32,265 bases of DNA from an uncultured Erysipelotrichaceae bacterium (GTDB lineage: Bacteria; Bacillota_I; Bacilli_A; RFN20; CAG-826), in the NCBI GenBank assembly GCA_902777015.1, contig CACYSA010000014.1, forward strand, positions 1 to 32,265, read 5' to 3'. Below are positions 1 through 9,783 of the stretch, in pieces. Made by a program: the position numbers and the translations under genes. The notes below the pieces were generated by a model. That model was not told the DNA's origin, searched no databases, and worked only from the letters and a program-made list of their open reading frames with translations. The first letter of the stretch is position 1, and each line of letters opens with the position of its first letter.

Positions 1-828
1 AAATTAGCGGATTTTTATCACGCTCCAATTATTAATGCCGATGCATTTCAAATATATGATGAAATGAATATTGGCACTGCGAAAGTGGAAAAGGATAGTG
101 AAGAATATAAGAAACACTATCTTTTAGATATTGTCAAACCAAACCAAACTTATTCCGTTAAAGAATATCAAGAAGATTTTAGAAAGACTTATTTAGAACT
201 AAAAAAGAAATATCCAACAATTATTGTCTGTGGTGGTACTGGTTTATATATTAGAGCCGCCTTATATGATTATGTTTTTGAAGATGAAGAAGAAGTGGAC
301 ATTTCTGATCTAGAACAATTATCCAACGTAGAACTTTATGAAATGTTAAAGCAAGTCGATATTAAGGCAACTGAAACCATTCATATGAATAACCGTAAAA
401 GAGTCATAAGAGCGCTGCAAATCGCTAGAACTCATGCTATTAATAAGTCTGAAAACATTGATAAGCAAGAACACGCCTTATTCTTCAAAGATGAAGATGT
501 TAGATTCTATTTTATCAATCCAAATAGAGAAGAATTGTATGAGAATATTAATGCCCGTGTCGACCAAATGTTTGATAACGGCTTAGTGGATGAAGTTAAA
601 CAACTATTAAATAAATATGAGCTATCATTAACCGCAAAAGCGGCAATCGGCTATAAAGAAGTGATTGATTATTTAGAAGGTAAATGCACTTTAGAAGAAT
701 GCAAAGAACTCATTAAAAAGAGAACAAGAAACTACGCTAAAAGACAGGTGACATTCTTTAAGCATCAATTACCATGCAAAGAATTTGCTACTAGAGAAGA
801 ACTCTACAAAGAGACAACACATGAATAA
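1..828 (+). CDS. miaA: tRNA dimethylallyltransferase MiaA, 5'-truncated
   Basis: MiaA transfers a dimethylallyl group to N6 of A37 in tRNAs that read codons beginning with U. The frame is open from base 1, so the start lies outside the window. The P-loop expected at the N-terminus (about 25 residues) is therefore missing here. Visible family marks are the DAFQIYDEMNIGTAK stretch just after the cut, corresponding to the family's DSxQxYxxMDIGTAK, then CGGTGLYIRA, and a basic C-terminal TRNYAKRQVTFF segment. About 275 residues remain, as expected for a full protein of roughly 300. An internal ATG at 64 is not a credible start because conserved sequence precedes it. The 3' end overlaps the next gene by 8 nt, indicating co-transcription. 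Confidence 0.95.
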   Translation, partial: KLADFYHAPIINADAFQIYDEMNIGTAKVEKDSEEYKKHYLLDIVKPNQTYSVKEYQEDFRKTYLELKKKYPTIIVCGGTGLYIRAALYDYVFEDEEEVDISDLEQLSNVELYEMLKQVDIKATETIHMNNRKRVIRALQIARTHAINKSENIDKQEHALFFKDEDVRFYFINPNREELYENINARVDQMFDNGLVDEVKQLLNKYELSLTAKAAIGYKEVIDYLEGKCTLEECKELIKKRTRNYAKRQVTFFKHQLPCKEFATREELYKETTHE

Positions 829-1501
829 AGATATATTTGCCCGTTCAATCGGTTTATTAGGAGAAGATATTTTTAATAAAATCCAAAATAAAATCATCGC
901 TGTATATGGTTTAGGTGGAGTGGGCGGTACCGCTCTTGAAGCTTTAGCGAGAACTGGTTTTAAACGTTTTGTTATCATCGATATGGATAAAGTCGATCCT
1001 TCTAATCTAAATAGACAAATCTTATATACCAGTAAAGATATCGGAAGAAACAAAGTTGATGCCGCTAAAGAAAGAATTCTTGCTATTAATTCAGAAGCAG
1101 AAATCCAAACATTCTTTGGCAAGGCCCAAGACTACGATTCAAATCAACCATTTGGTTTTATCGTCGATGCCATTGATGATGTTGATGGAAAATTATTTAT
1201 TGCTAAAAAAGCCCAACAATTAGGCATTCCTGCAATCATGTCTTTGGGTATGGCTAATCGCTTTAATCCAGAACAAGTTCGCATTAGTAAATTAAATCAA
1301 ACTCGTAACGATCCATTAGCGAAGAAGATTAGATATGAAGCTAAGAAGGCAGGATTAGATTTAAGCCTAATTAACGTAGTTATCTCTGAGGAAATACCAC
1401 AAAAGAATGGCGAAAAGTTATATTCCACAATGATGGTCCCTTCTTCAGCAGGATTAACTATTGCAAAATTTATTTTGAATAGCATAATAGATATCAAATA
1501 A
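821..1501 (+). CDS. tcdA: TcdA-like tRNA threonylcarbamoyladenosine dehydratase (E1/ThiF fold)
   Basis: The product (226 aa) is an E1-like adenylating enzyme of the TcdA/CsdL group, which cyclises t6A37 of tRNA to ct6A using ATP. It has the glycine-rich nucleotide loop GLGGVGG near residue 31, the DMDKVDPSNLNRQ segment that follows it in E1 enzymes, and the group-specific run SLGMANRFNPEQVRISKLNQ followed by TRNDPLAKKIRYE. The ATG at 821 is chosen: the frame also extends upstream to a TTG at 785, but homology starts at MNKDIFARSIGLLGE, and 821 gives an 8-nt overlap with miaA. Adjacency to miaA is sensible because both act on A37 of tRNA. The exact reaction is inferred from family; other E1-like subfamilies are possible but less likely. 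Confidence 0.85.
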   Translation: MNKDIFARSIGLLGEDIFNKIQNKIIAVYGLGGVGGTALEALARTGFKRFVIIDMDKVDPSNLNRQILYTSKDIGRNKVDAAKERILAINSEAEIQTFFGKAQDYDSNQPFGFIVDAIDDVDGKLFIAKKAQQLGIPAIMSLGMANRFNPEQVRISKLNQTRNDPLAKKIRYEAKKAGLDLSLINVVISEEIPQKNGEKLYSTMMVPSSAGLTIAKFILNSIIDIK

Positions 1502-1521
1502 AAACAAATAGAGGTGCAAAT

Positions 1522-3150
1522 ATGGGAAACATTTTCGATGTAGCAAAAATGATTAATGTCGATGAAAAGTACATCATACCTTTTGGTTATGATAAGGCTA
1601 AAATCAGCTTAAAGATTATGGACGAATTAAAAGATCGTCCAAATGGTAAATTAGTATTAGTTACCGCAATTACACCAACTAAAGCTGGTGAAGGTAAAAC
1701 AACAACTTCCATCGGCTTACATGATGGCTTACGTTATATTGGCGTTCCATCATTAGTGTGTCTAAGAGAACCATCATTAGGTCCTGTTTTTGGTATTAAA
1801 GGTGGCGCTACTGGTGGCGGTAAAGCCTTAGTTGTTCCAAGTGAAGATATCAACTTACACTTCACAGGTGATATGCACGCTCTTACAAGTTCTATTAACT
1901 TAATTGCTGCTTGCATCGATAATTCTATTTTCCAAGGCAACCCATTAAATATTAATCCTGAAAAGATTCTCTGGAAGAGAGCGCTTGATATGAACGATAG
2001 AGCGCTTAGAAGAGTGACTGTTTCAGAAGGTGAAACCAAAGTCGCTCCAAGACAAGAAGAATTCGTTATTACAGTCGCTAGTGAATTAATGGCTATTCTT
2101 TGCTTAGCCAAAGATGTTGATGACTTCATGGCGAGAATTAATAACATTATTGTTGCTTATAATTTTGATAACAAACCAGTTTATTTAAGAGAATTAAGAA
2201 TTAGCCACGCGATCATGAAACTCATGATTACAGCGCTTAATCCAAACCTTGTTCAAACATTAGAAGGTAACCCTGCTATTATCCATGGTGGACCATTTGC
2301 TAATATCGCTCATGGTTGTAACTCAATCATCGCTACAAAGATGGCATTAAAGCTTGCTCCAGTTGTAGTGACAGAGGCTGGCTTCGGTGCTGACTTAGGT
2401 GCAGAAAAATTCTTAGATATTAAATGTCGTGTAGCGGGCTTAAAACCAGACGCCGTTGTCGTGGTCGCTACTATTAGAGCTTTAAAAATGCATGGTGGTC
2501 AACCATTTGAAGAACTCGCTAATGAAAACGTTGAAGCTCTTAAAAATGGTGTCTGCAATTTAAAGAAACATATTGAGAATGTTGAAAAATACGGGGTCCC
2601 TGCAGTAGTTTGCATTAACCATTTCGCTTCTGACACTGAAGCTGAAACTGCTTTCTTAAGCAAGTGGTGCGAAGAAAATGGCTACGCTCACGCATATTGT
2701 TCAGCCTTTGCTGATGGTGGTAAAGGTGGTGCGGAACTTGCTAAAGCTGTTATGAACATTCTTGAAACAAAAGAATCACATTATCATCCTTTATATGATG
2801 TCAATCTTCCAATCAAAGCCAAGATTGAAACAATTTGTAAAGAAATCTACGGTGCAGGCGAAGTTGTTTATACCGATGCCGCTGAACAACAAATTAAAGA
2901 CTTCACTGAATTAGGATTTGATAAGACTCCAATTTGTATCGCTAAAACACCGCAATCGTTAACCGATGATCCAAAAGTCTTAGGCGCTCCAAAAGGATTC
3001 ACAGTTACTATCCGTGAAGTAAGATTATCAGCAGGCGCTAACTTCATCGTTCCATTAACTGGCGCTATTATGACAATGCCAGGTCTTCCAAAAGTCCCAG
3101 CAGCGGTCAAAATGGAAGATGTGCCATACGATCAAAAATTAGATCATTAA
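1522..3150 (+). CDS. fhs: Formate-tetrahydrofolate ligase
   Basis: Fhs makes 10-formyl-THF from formate, THF and ATP, feeding purine and formyl-Met synthesis. The protein is 542 aa, slightly shorter than the usual 555-560. The ATP site TPTKAGEGKTT lies at residues 52-62, and other conserved blocks (REPSLGPVFGIKGGATGGG, GGPFANIAHGCNS, TEAGFGADLGAEKF) are intact. A GAGGTG Shine-Dalgarno at 1511-1516 supports the start at 1522. It lies 20 nt after the TcdA-like gene and is probably co-transcribed with miaA-tcdA. A strong intrinsic terminator follows. It is one of three folate-related genes in the window, with folC and a FolT-like gene about 24 kb away. Confidence 0.98.
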   Translation: MGNIFDVAKMINVDEKYIIPFGYDKAKISLKIMDELKDRPNGKLVLVTAITPTKAGEGKTTTSIGLHDGLRYIGVPSLVCLREPSLGPVFGIKGGATGGGKALVVPSEDINLHFTGDMHALTSSINLIAACIDNSIFQGNPLNINPEKILWKRALDMNDRALRRVTVSEGETKVAPRQEEFVITVASELMAILCLAKDVDDFMARINNIIVAYNFDNKPVYLRELRISHAIMKLMITALNPNLVQTLEGNPAIIHGGPFANIAHGCNSIIATKMALKLAPVVVTEAGFGADLGAEKFLDIKCRVAGLKPDAVVVVATIRALKMHGGQPFEELANENVEALKNGVCNLKKHIENVEKYGVPAVVCINHFASDTEAETAFLSKWCEENGYAHAYCSAFADGGKGGAELAKAVMNILETKESHYHPLYDVNLPIKAKIETICKEIYGAGEVVYTDAAEQQIKDFTELGFDKTPICIAKTPQSLTDDPKVLGAPKGFTVTIREVRLSAGANFIVPLTGAIMTMPGLPKVPAAVKMEDVPYDQKLDH

Positions 3151-3171
3151 AATTTTTTCGGACAAAATTAG

Positions 3172-3207
3172 AAAAATCCCCCTACTTAACATATAGAGGG
3201 ATTTTTT
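3172..3207 (+). terminator. Intrinsic terminator after fhs, carrying the next gene's SD
   Basis: The arms AAAAATCCCCCTA (3172-3184) and TAGAGGGATTTTT (3194-3206) pair with one mismatch around a 9-nt loop and end in a T run at 3202-3207. The ATG of the following ABC gene begins at 3208, and its only plausible Shine-Dalgarno, AGAGGG (3195-3200), is inside the 3' arm. Confidence 0.85.
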
Positions 3208-5319
3208 ATGGCCTTAATTGAATTAAATAGTGTTTCTAAATGCTACAAAGTTAACAAAGTAGAAAACAAATACGTTTTAAAAGATGTTACTTTATCTTTT
3301 CCTGAAACAGGATTAGTGAGTATCTTAGGAAAGTCTGGAAGTGGTAAATCCACTTTATTAAATCTAATTGGAAAATTAGATGATCCAAGTAATGGGGTAG
3401 TCTATTTTAATGGAGATAATATTGCTAAATATAACGAAAAGAAATTAACTCTTTTTAGAAAGAATATCGTTAGTTATATTTTTCAGCATTATCATCTTTT
3501 AGAAAATCAGACAGCCTTATATAACGTTATGCTTCCTTGCTTATTAAAAGGAGATAGCTTTTCGTTAGCAAAAAGAAAAGTGCTTTCTTTAATTGATGAT
3601 TTCTCAATTGATGAAGTAATACTAAATAAAAAATGTTCTTTATTATCTGGTGGAGAAAAAGAAAGAATCGCTATTATGCGAGCATTCATTAATGAACCAC
3701 AAGTCTTATTAGCGGACGAACCAACGGGAGCACTAGATAAAGATAATGCTTTATTAGTAATGGAATCATTAAGGAAGGCTAGTGAGCATTCTTTAGTAAT
3801 TGTGGTTACTCATAATGAGCAATTAGCGAGGCAATATAGCGACCGCATTATCCATATGAAAGATGGCAAGGTTATCTATGATGAGAAAGTTAGATTAATA
3901 AGTGGAAGAAATGATAACAAAGTTAAAAGAAGTCTTGGTGGCAATCCAAATTGGTATAACAAAATAATTGCTTCTAATTTCATTAAAAGATTTAAAAGAA
4001 ACATATTTTCATTATTTGCTTTGATGGTGGGAATAGTAGCGAGCATGGTTATTTTTGGCTTTTCTAATGGCTCTCATCATTCGATAAGCGTTTCTACAGA
4101 AAAGCAGTTTGATTATGGCGTAGCTTCTATTAGTAAAGAAAACAAAATCAAAAGTGATGAATCCCCAATCACTTTGATTCAAACATTACGTTCAAGCGAA
4201 GAAGAGATACAAGAATTAAAATATGAATATGACTTTTTACATTATTGTTTATCTTATGATTATCTAGTTTCTCCTGCTTTAGAAACATTTATCAACGAAG
4301 ATGAAATACAAGGCTTAACATATACACCTGTCTACTCTTTTATTGATTCTTCGATTGATAAATCACTATTAGTAAAAGGGAAGATACCTTCATTTAACAC
4401 TCTTAATCAAGTAGTTATAAATCAAACAGCTTATGACTATTTAAAAAAAGAAACAAAGAGCGATCCTCTTCACCTTTATCTTCATTTAAAAGATAACAAA
4501 GCTGTTACTTATTACACTGATGATTTAGAAAAGCCATATATTACTGATTATTTTACATACGATAGATTAGTGGAAATCGTTGGTGTTGTTAAAGAGTTAA
4601 CATTTTTAAATACTCCAAAAATCTATTATCCATATGTCGCTCTTGATAAATATCTAAACGAGACATTTCTTAATAATTTATCTGAATATCAAGGACAGAT
4701 AAGTTGGAAAGAAAGAATAATGTTTGCTCAAGATAACGAATTTATTACTTCTTATTCTCATAAAGTTTTTCTTAAAAATAGTGGAGATGTCTATAAGTTA
4801 AAGGAGATGAAAGAGAAATTAGATGATGAATACTCTCTTAATTCAAACGCCTTAACTATCGAAGAAACATTATTTCAATTAGTGGACGCCGCTAGTGTTG
4901 GTATGGAAGTGTTTCTAGTTATCTCCTTAGTGGGTACGATGATGATAATTGGCATCATTTCTTTTGCATCTTATAACGAAGACATAAAAGAATCAGCGGT
5001 TTTGTTAAGTTTAGGCGCTAAAAGGGACGATGTTGCAGCCCTATATCTATTCGAGAATTTCTTATTAGGTATTATCTCTCTAGTCTTATCTTTTATTATT
5101 ACTACTTTTATAGAAAAGCCGCTTAATTCATTAATTAAACATTTCACGACTCTTATCGATATCGTGGATATACCTTTTAAATCATTTATGGGTAAACCGT
5201 TCTTGTTTCCTTTAATCATTATTGTTTCAGCGCTATTTATTTGCTTAATAGCGACATACCTACCAATTATGTTTTCTAAAAAGATTTCATTAAAGGAGGT
5301 GCTTAATACCAATGATTAA
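3208..5319 (+). CDS. MacB-like ABC exporter, fused ATPase and permease, 703 aa
   Basis: An ABC ATPase domain is fused to an FtsX/MacB-type permease. ATPase (about 1-220): Walker A GKSGSGKST at 41-49, Q-loop Q93, signature LSGGE at 146-150, Walker B VLLADEP at 166-172, H-loop H202, all intact. A first helix (about 262-285) is followed by an extracytoplasmic domain of about 285 residues. Three C-terminal helices follow near 570-595, 615-640 and 667-690, which is the MacB four-helix topology. The family moves lipoproteins, peptides or antibiotics, or acts mechanically on the envelope; no substrate can be read from the sequence. The start at 3208 immediately follows a terminator. The gene overlaps its partner by 8 nt, suggesting translational coupling and a heterodimer. 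Confidence 0.88.
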   Translation: MALIELNSVSKCYKVNKVENKYVLKDVTLSFPETGLVSILGKSGSGKSTLLNLIGKLDDPSNGVVYFNGDNIAKYNEKKLTLFRKNIVSYIFQHYHLLENQTALYNVMLPCLLKGDSFSLAKRKVLSLIDDFSIDEVILNKKCSLLSGGEKERIAIMRAFINEPQVLLADEPTGALDKDNALLVMESLRKASEHSLVIVVTHNEQLARQYSDRIIHMKDGKVIYDEKVRLISGRNDNKVKRSLGGNPNWYNKIIASNFIKRFKRNIFSLFALMVGIVASMVIFGFSNGSHHSISVSTEKQFDYGVASISKENKIKSDESPITLIQTLRSSEEEIQELKYEYDFLHYCLSYDYLVSPALETFINEDEIQGLTYTPVYSFIDSSIDKSLLVKGKIPSFNTLNQVVINQTAYDYLKKETKSDPLHLYLHLKDNKAVTYYTDDLEKPYITDYFTYDRLVEIVGVVKELTFLNTPKIYYPYVALDKYLNETFLNNLSEYQGQISWKERIMFAQDNEFITSYSHKVFLKNSGDVYKLKEMKEKLDDEYSLNSNALTIEETLFQLVDAASVGMEVFLVISLVGTMMIIGIISFASYNEDIKESAVLLSLGAKRDDVAALYLFENFLLGIISLVLSFIITTFIEKPLNSLIKHFTTLIDIVDIPFKSFMGKPFLFPLIIIVSALFICLIATYLPIMFSKKISLKEVLNTND

Positions 5320-8114
5320 AATAGAGAATCTAAATAAAAAATACGGCACACGGGCTGTATTAAAGAGAATAAATCAAGTTTCCTAATCATGGTATTTCCG
5401 TGATATATGGTCCTTCTGGATCTGGTAAAACAACATTATTAAACTGCATTGCGGGGTTGATACCATATGAAGGTTCTATTCAAGTTGATAAACAAAATAT
5501 AGAAGTATTAAGCGATAACGATTTAAGTCAATTAAGACTAAATTCATATGGCTTCGTGTTTCAAGATTTTAAATTGTTTGATAATGAGACAGTGCTCACT
5601 AATTTGTTGTTTCCATTAGAAACTTTATATTCATTATCTAAAACAAAGAAGATAAGAAAATGCAAAGACCTGTTAAATCTAGTGGGGTTAGAAAATAAAG
5701 AAAAACAAGTTGTTAATAAGTTAAGTGGTGGTGAAAAACAAAGAGTCGCTATTGCTAGAGCGTTAATAAATGACCCTCGTTACATCTTAGCGGACGAACC
5801 GACCGGCGCTCTTGATGAACAAAACGGCATCGAGATTATGAATCTATTAAAAAAGATTTCTAGAAAGGCTTTAGTCATCATTGTTTCTCATGATCAAACA
5901 CTCACAAGAAAATACGCTGATGAAATAGTCAAAATGGACGATGGAGAAATAGCGTCTACTGTGAGACAAAATGCTGATGAAGAAGATTACCATTTACCAG
6001 TACTTAAAAATGGTGTTCCTAAAAATAAACCTTCGATACCTGATAGTTTTCTAATCAATCATACATTCCACACGATGAAACAAAAGAAAATCAGAACAGG
6101 CATTTGCTACATGATGACTTCTTTAGGTCTCATTGGTGTTGGTCTGGCTTTTGCTTTATCAAATACAATTGGTGATAACATCAAGCAAGCCTATAAAGAA
6201 GTAGTCGACGATAATTCAATGGTGGTTTCCTTAAAAGATAAAAGTAGCAGTGTTATAGGACAATACGCCGCTAGTTATTATGAAGTAAAAGATATTAAAG
6301 AAACTTATCCAGAATATGTAGAAGATATTGGTGTTACTTATTACTGTAATTTTGAAAAATTTTTCGTAGACACTAATGAGCTAGTAATCGAAAAAGGTAA
6401 TCGTCGTAGTTCTATTCCAGGTTTCAGTGCGCGTCATATCAATGAATTTGAATGGATTGAAGATATTAAAACAACTGTTTACCCACAACCAGTTGAAAAA
6501 CTATTAGACGATGAAATAATCATTTCTTTAAATTATTCGACATTAAGAGATATTTGCTTTGAATTACAAATCGAACGCAATATCAATTCGCTAAGTAACT
6601 ATCTAACGGACAATAAATTAAAAGTTTATTTCAATTTCAATAACTACGAATGGCAGTATAGTGATCAACAGCTTTTACGCATCGTTGGTTTTACTGTAGA
6701 AAGTGATTTAAAAATTTATCATAGCAATCATTCCTGGAACGAATATATGCTTGAAGAAAGAATGAGCTTTCCAAGTAATGATGCATTAAGTGTTAAAGAT
6801 AAAGAACCTTGGGTAATGAAGAAAATATATTACTTGAAAGCCAAAGGAAAAACATATGATTTGCTTAACCTATTAAATGAAGAAAAAGAATTTGATAATT
6901 ACTTATTCGAAATCGCTAATGAAACATATTATCCATGGCTATATTATCAAAAGAAAATGGATGATAGAAATCGCATCTTAGTGTTTATGAATACCATTGC
7001 CCATATACCTAATTGGCATATTCCTTATATTCTTTCAAACGACAGCAATTTATTAACGCCAGTTATTGGAAATGATTCTGGTTATTTGATCTATCCAGAG
7101 ACACTAATGATGGGCTTTAGCAAAACAATGTATTTTTCTAAAGATGAAGATCTAATATATGAGATTGTTGATAAGCATACTTCTAAAAACAAAGATGGAT
7201 TTTATGAAGAAGACTTACCAGATGGCGTTTTAAGTGGTAATTACGCAAAAAGTCTGCAAAACGGCGTTAAGTTTGAAGTATTTAATGAAAAAACCCTGCA
7301 AAAAGGCACTGAACCAGTTGGATTAGATGAAATTGTTGTTTCACGTGGTTTTATGGAAAAATGCCATATTAACGATATTGATGAAACTATCTTTATTACT
7401 ACTCCGAAAAAGGAATTGATTACAAATACAGGTGGAATGATTAGCGATTATGAAGTCGTTTCTTTAAAGGTTACTGGTGTAGTGGATTCTTATAAAAACA
7501 TCATCTATCATCACAAGAATTGGACTAAGCTATTTTACCAATGCAAAATCGGTATCAGTGCTTATGAATTACAAACCACAACATTAGCCTTTTCTCTTAA
7601 AAATTCGAAGGATGTTAATAATAGTATTTCTTTATTTAAAAAAGCCTTTCCAGATTACAATGTTGTTAACCCTCTTTCTGATGTAAATGAAAGTGTCGAT
7701 ACTGTTTGTTTTTATATCACAATTGTGCTCATTGTTTTCTCTTTCATTGCCACATTGATATCTGTCTTATTATTAACAATTTGTAACTATCTCTACATCC
7801 TTGAAGGCAAGAAAGAAATAGCCTTAGCAAGATGCATTGGCGTTAATAAAAAGGAAAGCAAAAAGTTTCTATATTATCATTCTATTATTCAGTGCCTTCT
7901 ATCATTTGCAGTTGCTAGTGTTGAACTGCTTTTTATAACTGTCGTGGCCAATATGGAAATAGGTACTGCGCTTAATGCTGGATTCCATTTTTCCTTCAAT
8001 CCAATTGCTTTTGTTCCAATGCTTATTTTAGCGGTATCTGTAGCGATGATTTCTAGTTTTGTGATGAGTAGAAGAATTAATAAAATTAATCCGATTGACG
8101 CACTTAAACAATAA
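5312..8114 (+). CDS. Second MacB-like ABC exporter subunit, frameshifted near its start
   Basis: This is the partner of the preceding exporter gene. From the ATG at 5312 (SD AAAGGAGGT at 5292-5300) the frame reads MIKIENLNKKYGTRAVLKRIN, a normal ABC N-terminus, then meets TAA at 5384-5386. Homology resumes in another frame from about 5376 as KFPNHGISVIYGPSGSGKTT and stays open to 8114, so two bases are missing or one is extra near 5366-5375. The downstream frame alone could start at GTG 5400 (904 aa) but would lack the first ATPase strands and has no SD. Numbered from 5400: Walker A 4-12, LSGGE 108-112, first helix near 233-255, an extracytoplasmic domain of about 510 residues, and three C-terminal helices near 768-800, 827-852 and 867-890. 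Either a recent pseudogene or an assembly error. Confidence 0.8.
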
Positions 8115-8134
8115 AACAAATAATATTTTGTTTT
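8113..8134 (+). terminator. Weak A/T hairpin after the exporter genes
   Basis: AAAACAAA (8113-8120) pairs with TTTGTTTT (8127-8134) around a 6-nt loop, and a T-rich tract follows. The stem has only one G-C pair, so termination would be weak. It touches the -35 region of the ychF promoter. Confidence 0.35.
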
Positions 8135-8160
8135 GTAATTTTTCTTTTTTCCCTTATAAT
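8133..8160 (+). promoter_or_regulatory. Sigma-A-type promoter for the ychF operon
   Basis: TTGTAA (8133-8138) and a perfect TATAAT (8155-8160) are separated by 16 nt. The expected transcript start near 8167 leaves a short leader containing the SD AGAGG before the ATG at 8192. Confidence 0.65.
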
Positions 8161-8191
8161 AGGTAGCGCACTAAAAGAGGAAAACATTATT

Positions 8192-9304
8192 ATGGGATTA
8201 AAAGCAGGCATTGTTGGTTTACCAAATGTGGGAAAGTCTACGTTATTTAACGCAATTACTAACTCACACGTTGAAGCAGCCAACTATCCATTTGCCACAA
8301 TCAACCCAAATACTGGCGTTGTTAACGTTCCTGATGAAAGATTAGATTTCTTAACAAATATTTTCAAACCAGAAAGAAAGATTCCAGCTACTGTGGAATT
8401 CACTGATATCGCTGGTTTAGTCAAAGGCGCATCAAATGGTGAAGGCTTAGGAAATAAATTCTTAGCTAACATTCGTGAATGCGACGCTATTGTCGAAGTG
8501 GTTCGCTGCTTTGATAATGCTGATATTGTTCACGTTGAGGAATCTGTCGATCCAATCAGAGACATCGAAATTATTAATTTAGAACTCGTCATGGCGGACT
8601 TAGATACCGTCATGAAACGTATTGAAAAGAGTGAATCAAAAGCAAGAATTGCTAAAGATAAAGAAGCCATTTATGAAATGGGTCTTTTAAATCCACTCAA
8701 AGAAACACTTGAACAAGGTTTACCTGCTAGAAAAGCAAAACTAACCGAAGATCAAGTAGCGTACTGCAAAATCAATTATCATCTTCTTACAGATAAACCA
8801 ATTATCTATGTTGCTAATGTCGGTGAGAACGATTTAATGGATTTAGATAACTGCAAATATTATCAAGATGTTTTGAAATACGCTCTTGGAGAAGGCAATC
8901 AAGTCATTCCGGTCTCCGCTCAAATTGAAAGCGACTTATCCGAATTAAGCGAAGAAGAAAGAAAAGAATATTTAGCAGAACTCAATGTTAAAGAATCTGG
9001 CTTAGAAAAAGTTATCAAGGCCACATATAAGTTGCTTAACTTATCAACATTCTTTACTGTCGGTGCGGATGAATGCCGTGCTTGGACTTTTAAAAACAAT
9101 ATGTCAGCGCCTGAATGTGCTGGTGTAATTCATACAGATTTCCAAAAAGGTTTCATTTGTGCGGAAGTATATCCATATGAAGCCATTCATGAACTTGGAA
9201 GTGAACACGCTGTTAAAGAAGCGGGAAAGATTAGAACAGAAGGTAAAGGATATTATCCAAAAGATGGCGATATCATGTTCTTCCGTTTTAATGTGAAAAA
9301 GTAA
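8192..9304 (+). CDS. ychF: Redox-regulated ATPase/GTPase YchF
   Basis: YchF is the OBG-family P-loop NTPase that associates with ribosomes and prefers ATP over GTP. The protein is 370 aa, full length. GLPNVGKST at 9-17 is the P-loop, ANYPFATINPNTGVV is the family-specific switch I region, DIAGLVKGAS (from 72) is the G3 block, and the C-terminal TGS-like region reads CAGVIHTDFQKGF and KDGDIMFFRFNV. It has its own promoter and an AGAGG SD, and leads a tightly packed six-gene operon. Only one base separates it from ispF. Confidence 0.97.
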   Translation: MGLKAGIVGLPNVGKSTLFNAITNSHVEAANYPFATINPNTGVVNVPDERLDFLTNIFKPERKIPATVEFTDIAGLVKGASNGEGLGNKFLANIRECDAIVEVVRCFDNADIVHVEESVDPIRDIEIINLELVMADLDTVMKRIEKSESKARIAKDKEAIYEMGLLNPLKETLEQGLPARKAKLTEDQVAYCKINYHLLTDKPIIYVANVGENDLMDLDNCKYYQDVLKYALGEGNQVIPVSAQIESDLSELSEEERKEYLAELNVKESGLEKVIKATYKLLNLSTFFTVGADECRAWTFKNNMSAPECAGVIHTDFQKGFICAEVYPYEAIHELGSEHAVKEAGKIRTEGKGYYPKDGDIMFFRFNVKK

Positions 9305-9305
9305 T

Positions 9306-9782
9306 ATGAGAGTGGGCTTTTCTAGTGATATACATAGACTAGTTAGTGGTCGTCGACTCATGCTCTCTGGTGTGCATGTGCCATATGAATTAGGCGAGCT
9401 TGCACATAGTGATGGGGATGTTGTTTATCATGCCGCTAGTGAAGCGATTTTAGGCGCATTAGCGTTAGGTGATTTAGGAAAGCATTTCCCAGGAACACCT
9501 GAATATAAAGACATTGATTCATCAATCATTGTCAAAAGAGTTGTCGAAATGATGAACGAAAAAGATTATGAAATAAACAATATCGACATCTCTATAACAT
9601 TAGAAAAACCAAAGCTTGCTCCATTTATTGTGGAAATGCGTCAAAACTTAGCGTTATTATTAAATACTTCAATAGACAATGTTTCCATTAAAGCGGGAAC
9701 AAACGAAGGCATTGACGATATCGGTAGTGGCCTCGCCGTTAAAGCGGACGCCATTGTCATGCTTAAAAAGAGAGGGGAATAA
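9306..9782 (+). CDS. ispF: 2-C-methyl-D-erythritol 2,4-cyclodiphosphate synthase
   Basis: IspF forms the cyclic diphosphate in the non-mevalonate (MEP) isoprenoid pathway. The protein is 158 aa, normal length. The metal ligands D8, H10 and H42 are in SDIH and HSDGDVVYHA. GDLGKHFP is conserved, and E134 lies in the C-terminal block that usually reads KATTTEKLGF but is KAGTNEGIDDIG here. The gene starts one base after ychF without a strong SD, so translation is probably coupled. Other MEP genes are not in the window. Confidence 0.95.
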   Translation: MRVGFSSDIHRLVSGRRLMLSGVHVPYELGELAHSDGDVVYHAASEAILGALALGDLGKHFPGTPEYKDIDSSIIVKRVVEMMNEKDYEINNIDISITLEKPKLAPFIVEMRQNLALLLNTSIDNVSIKAGTNEGIDDIGSGLAVKADAIVMLKKRGE

Positions 9783-9783
9783 A

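Noticed and set aside
769..1122. Minus-strand open frame inside miaA/tcdA
   Set aside because: Its composition mirrors the complementary strand of a conserved gene, it has no SD, and no family features are visible. Similar antisense frames in argS, rpoE, trkH and the lipoproteins were dropped for the same reason.
5372..5390. Programmed +1 frameshift at TCC-TAA in the second exporter gene
   Set aside because: The TCC TAA pair resembles known +1 slippage sites, but conserved residues KFP are already in the downstream frame before the stop, so the shift must lie upstream at about 5366-5375. No stimulatory SD-like element or pseudoknot is evident.
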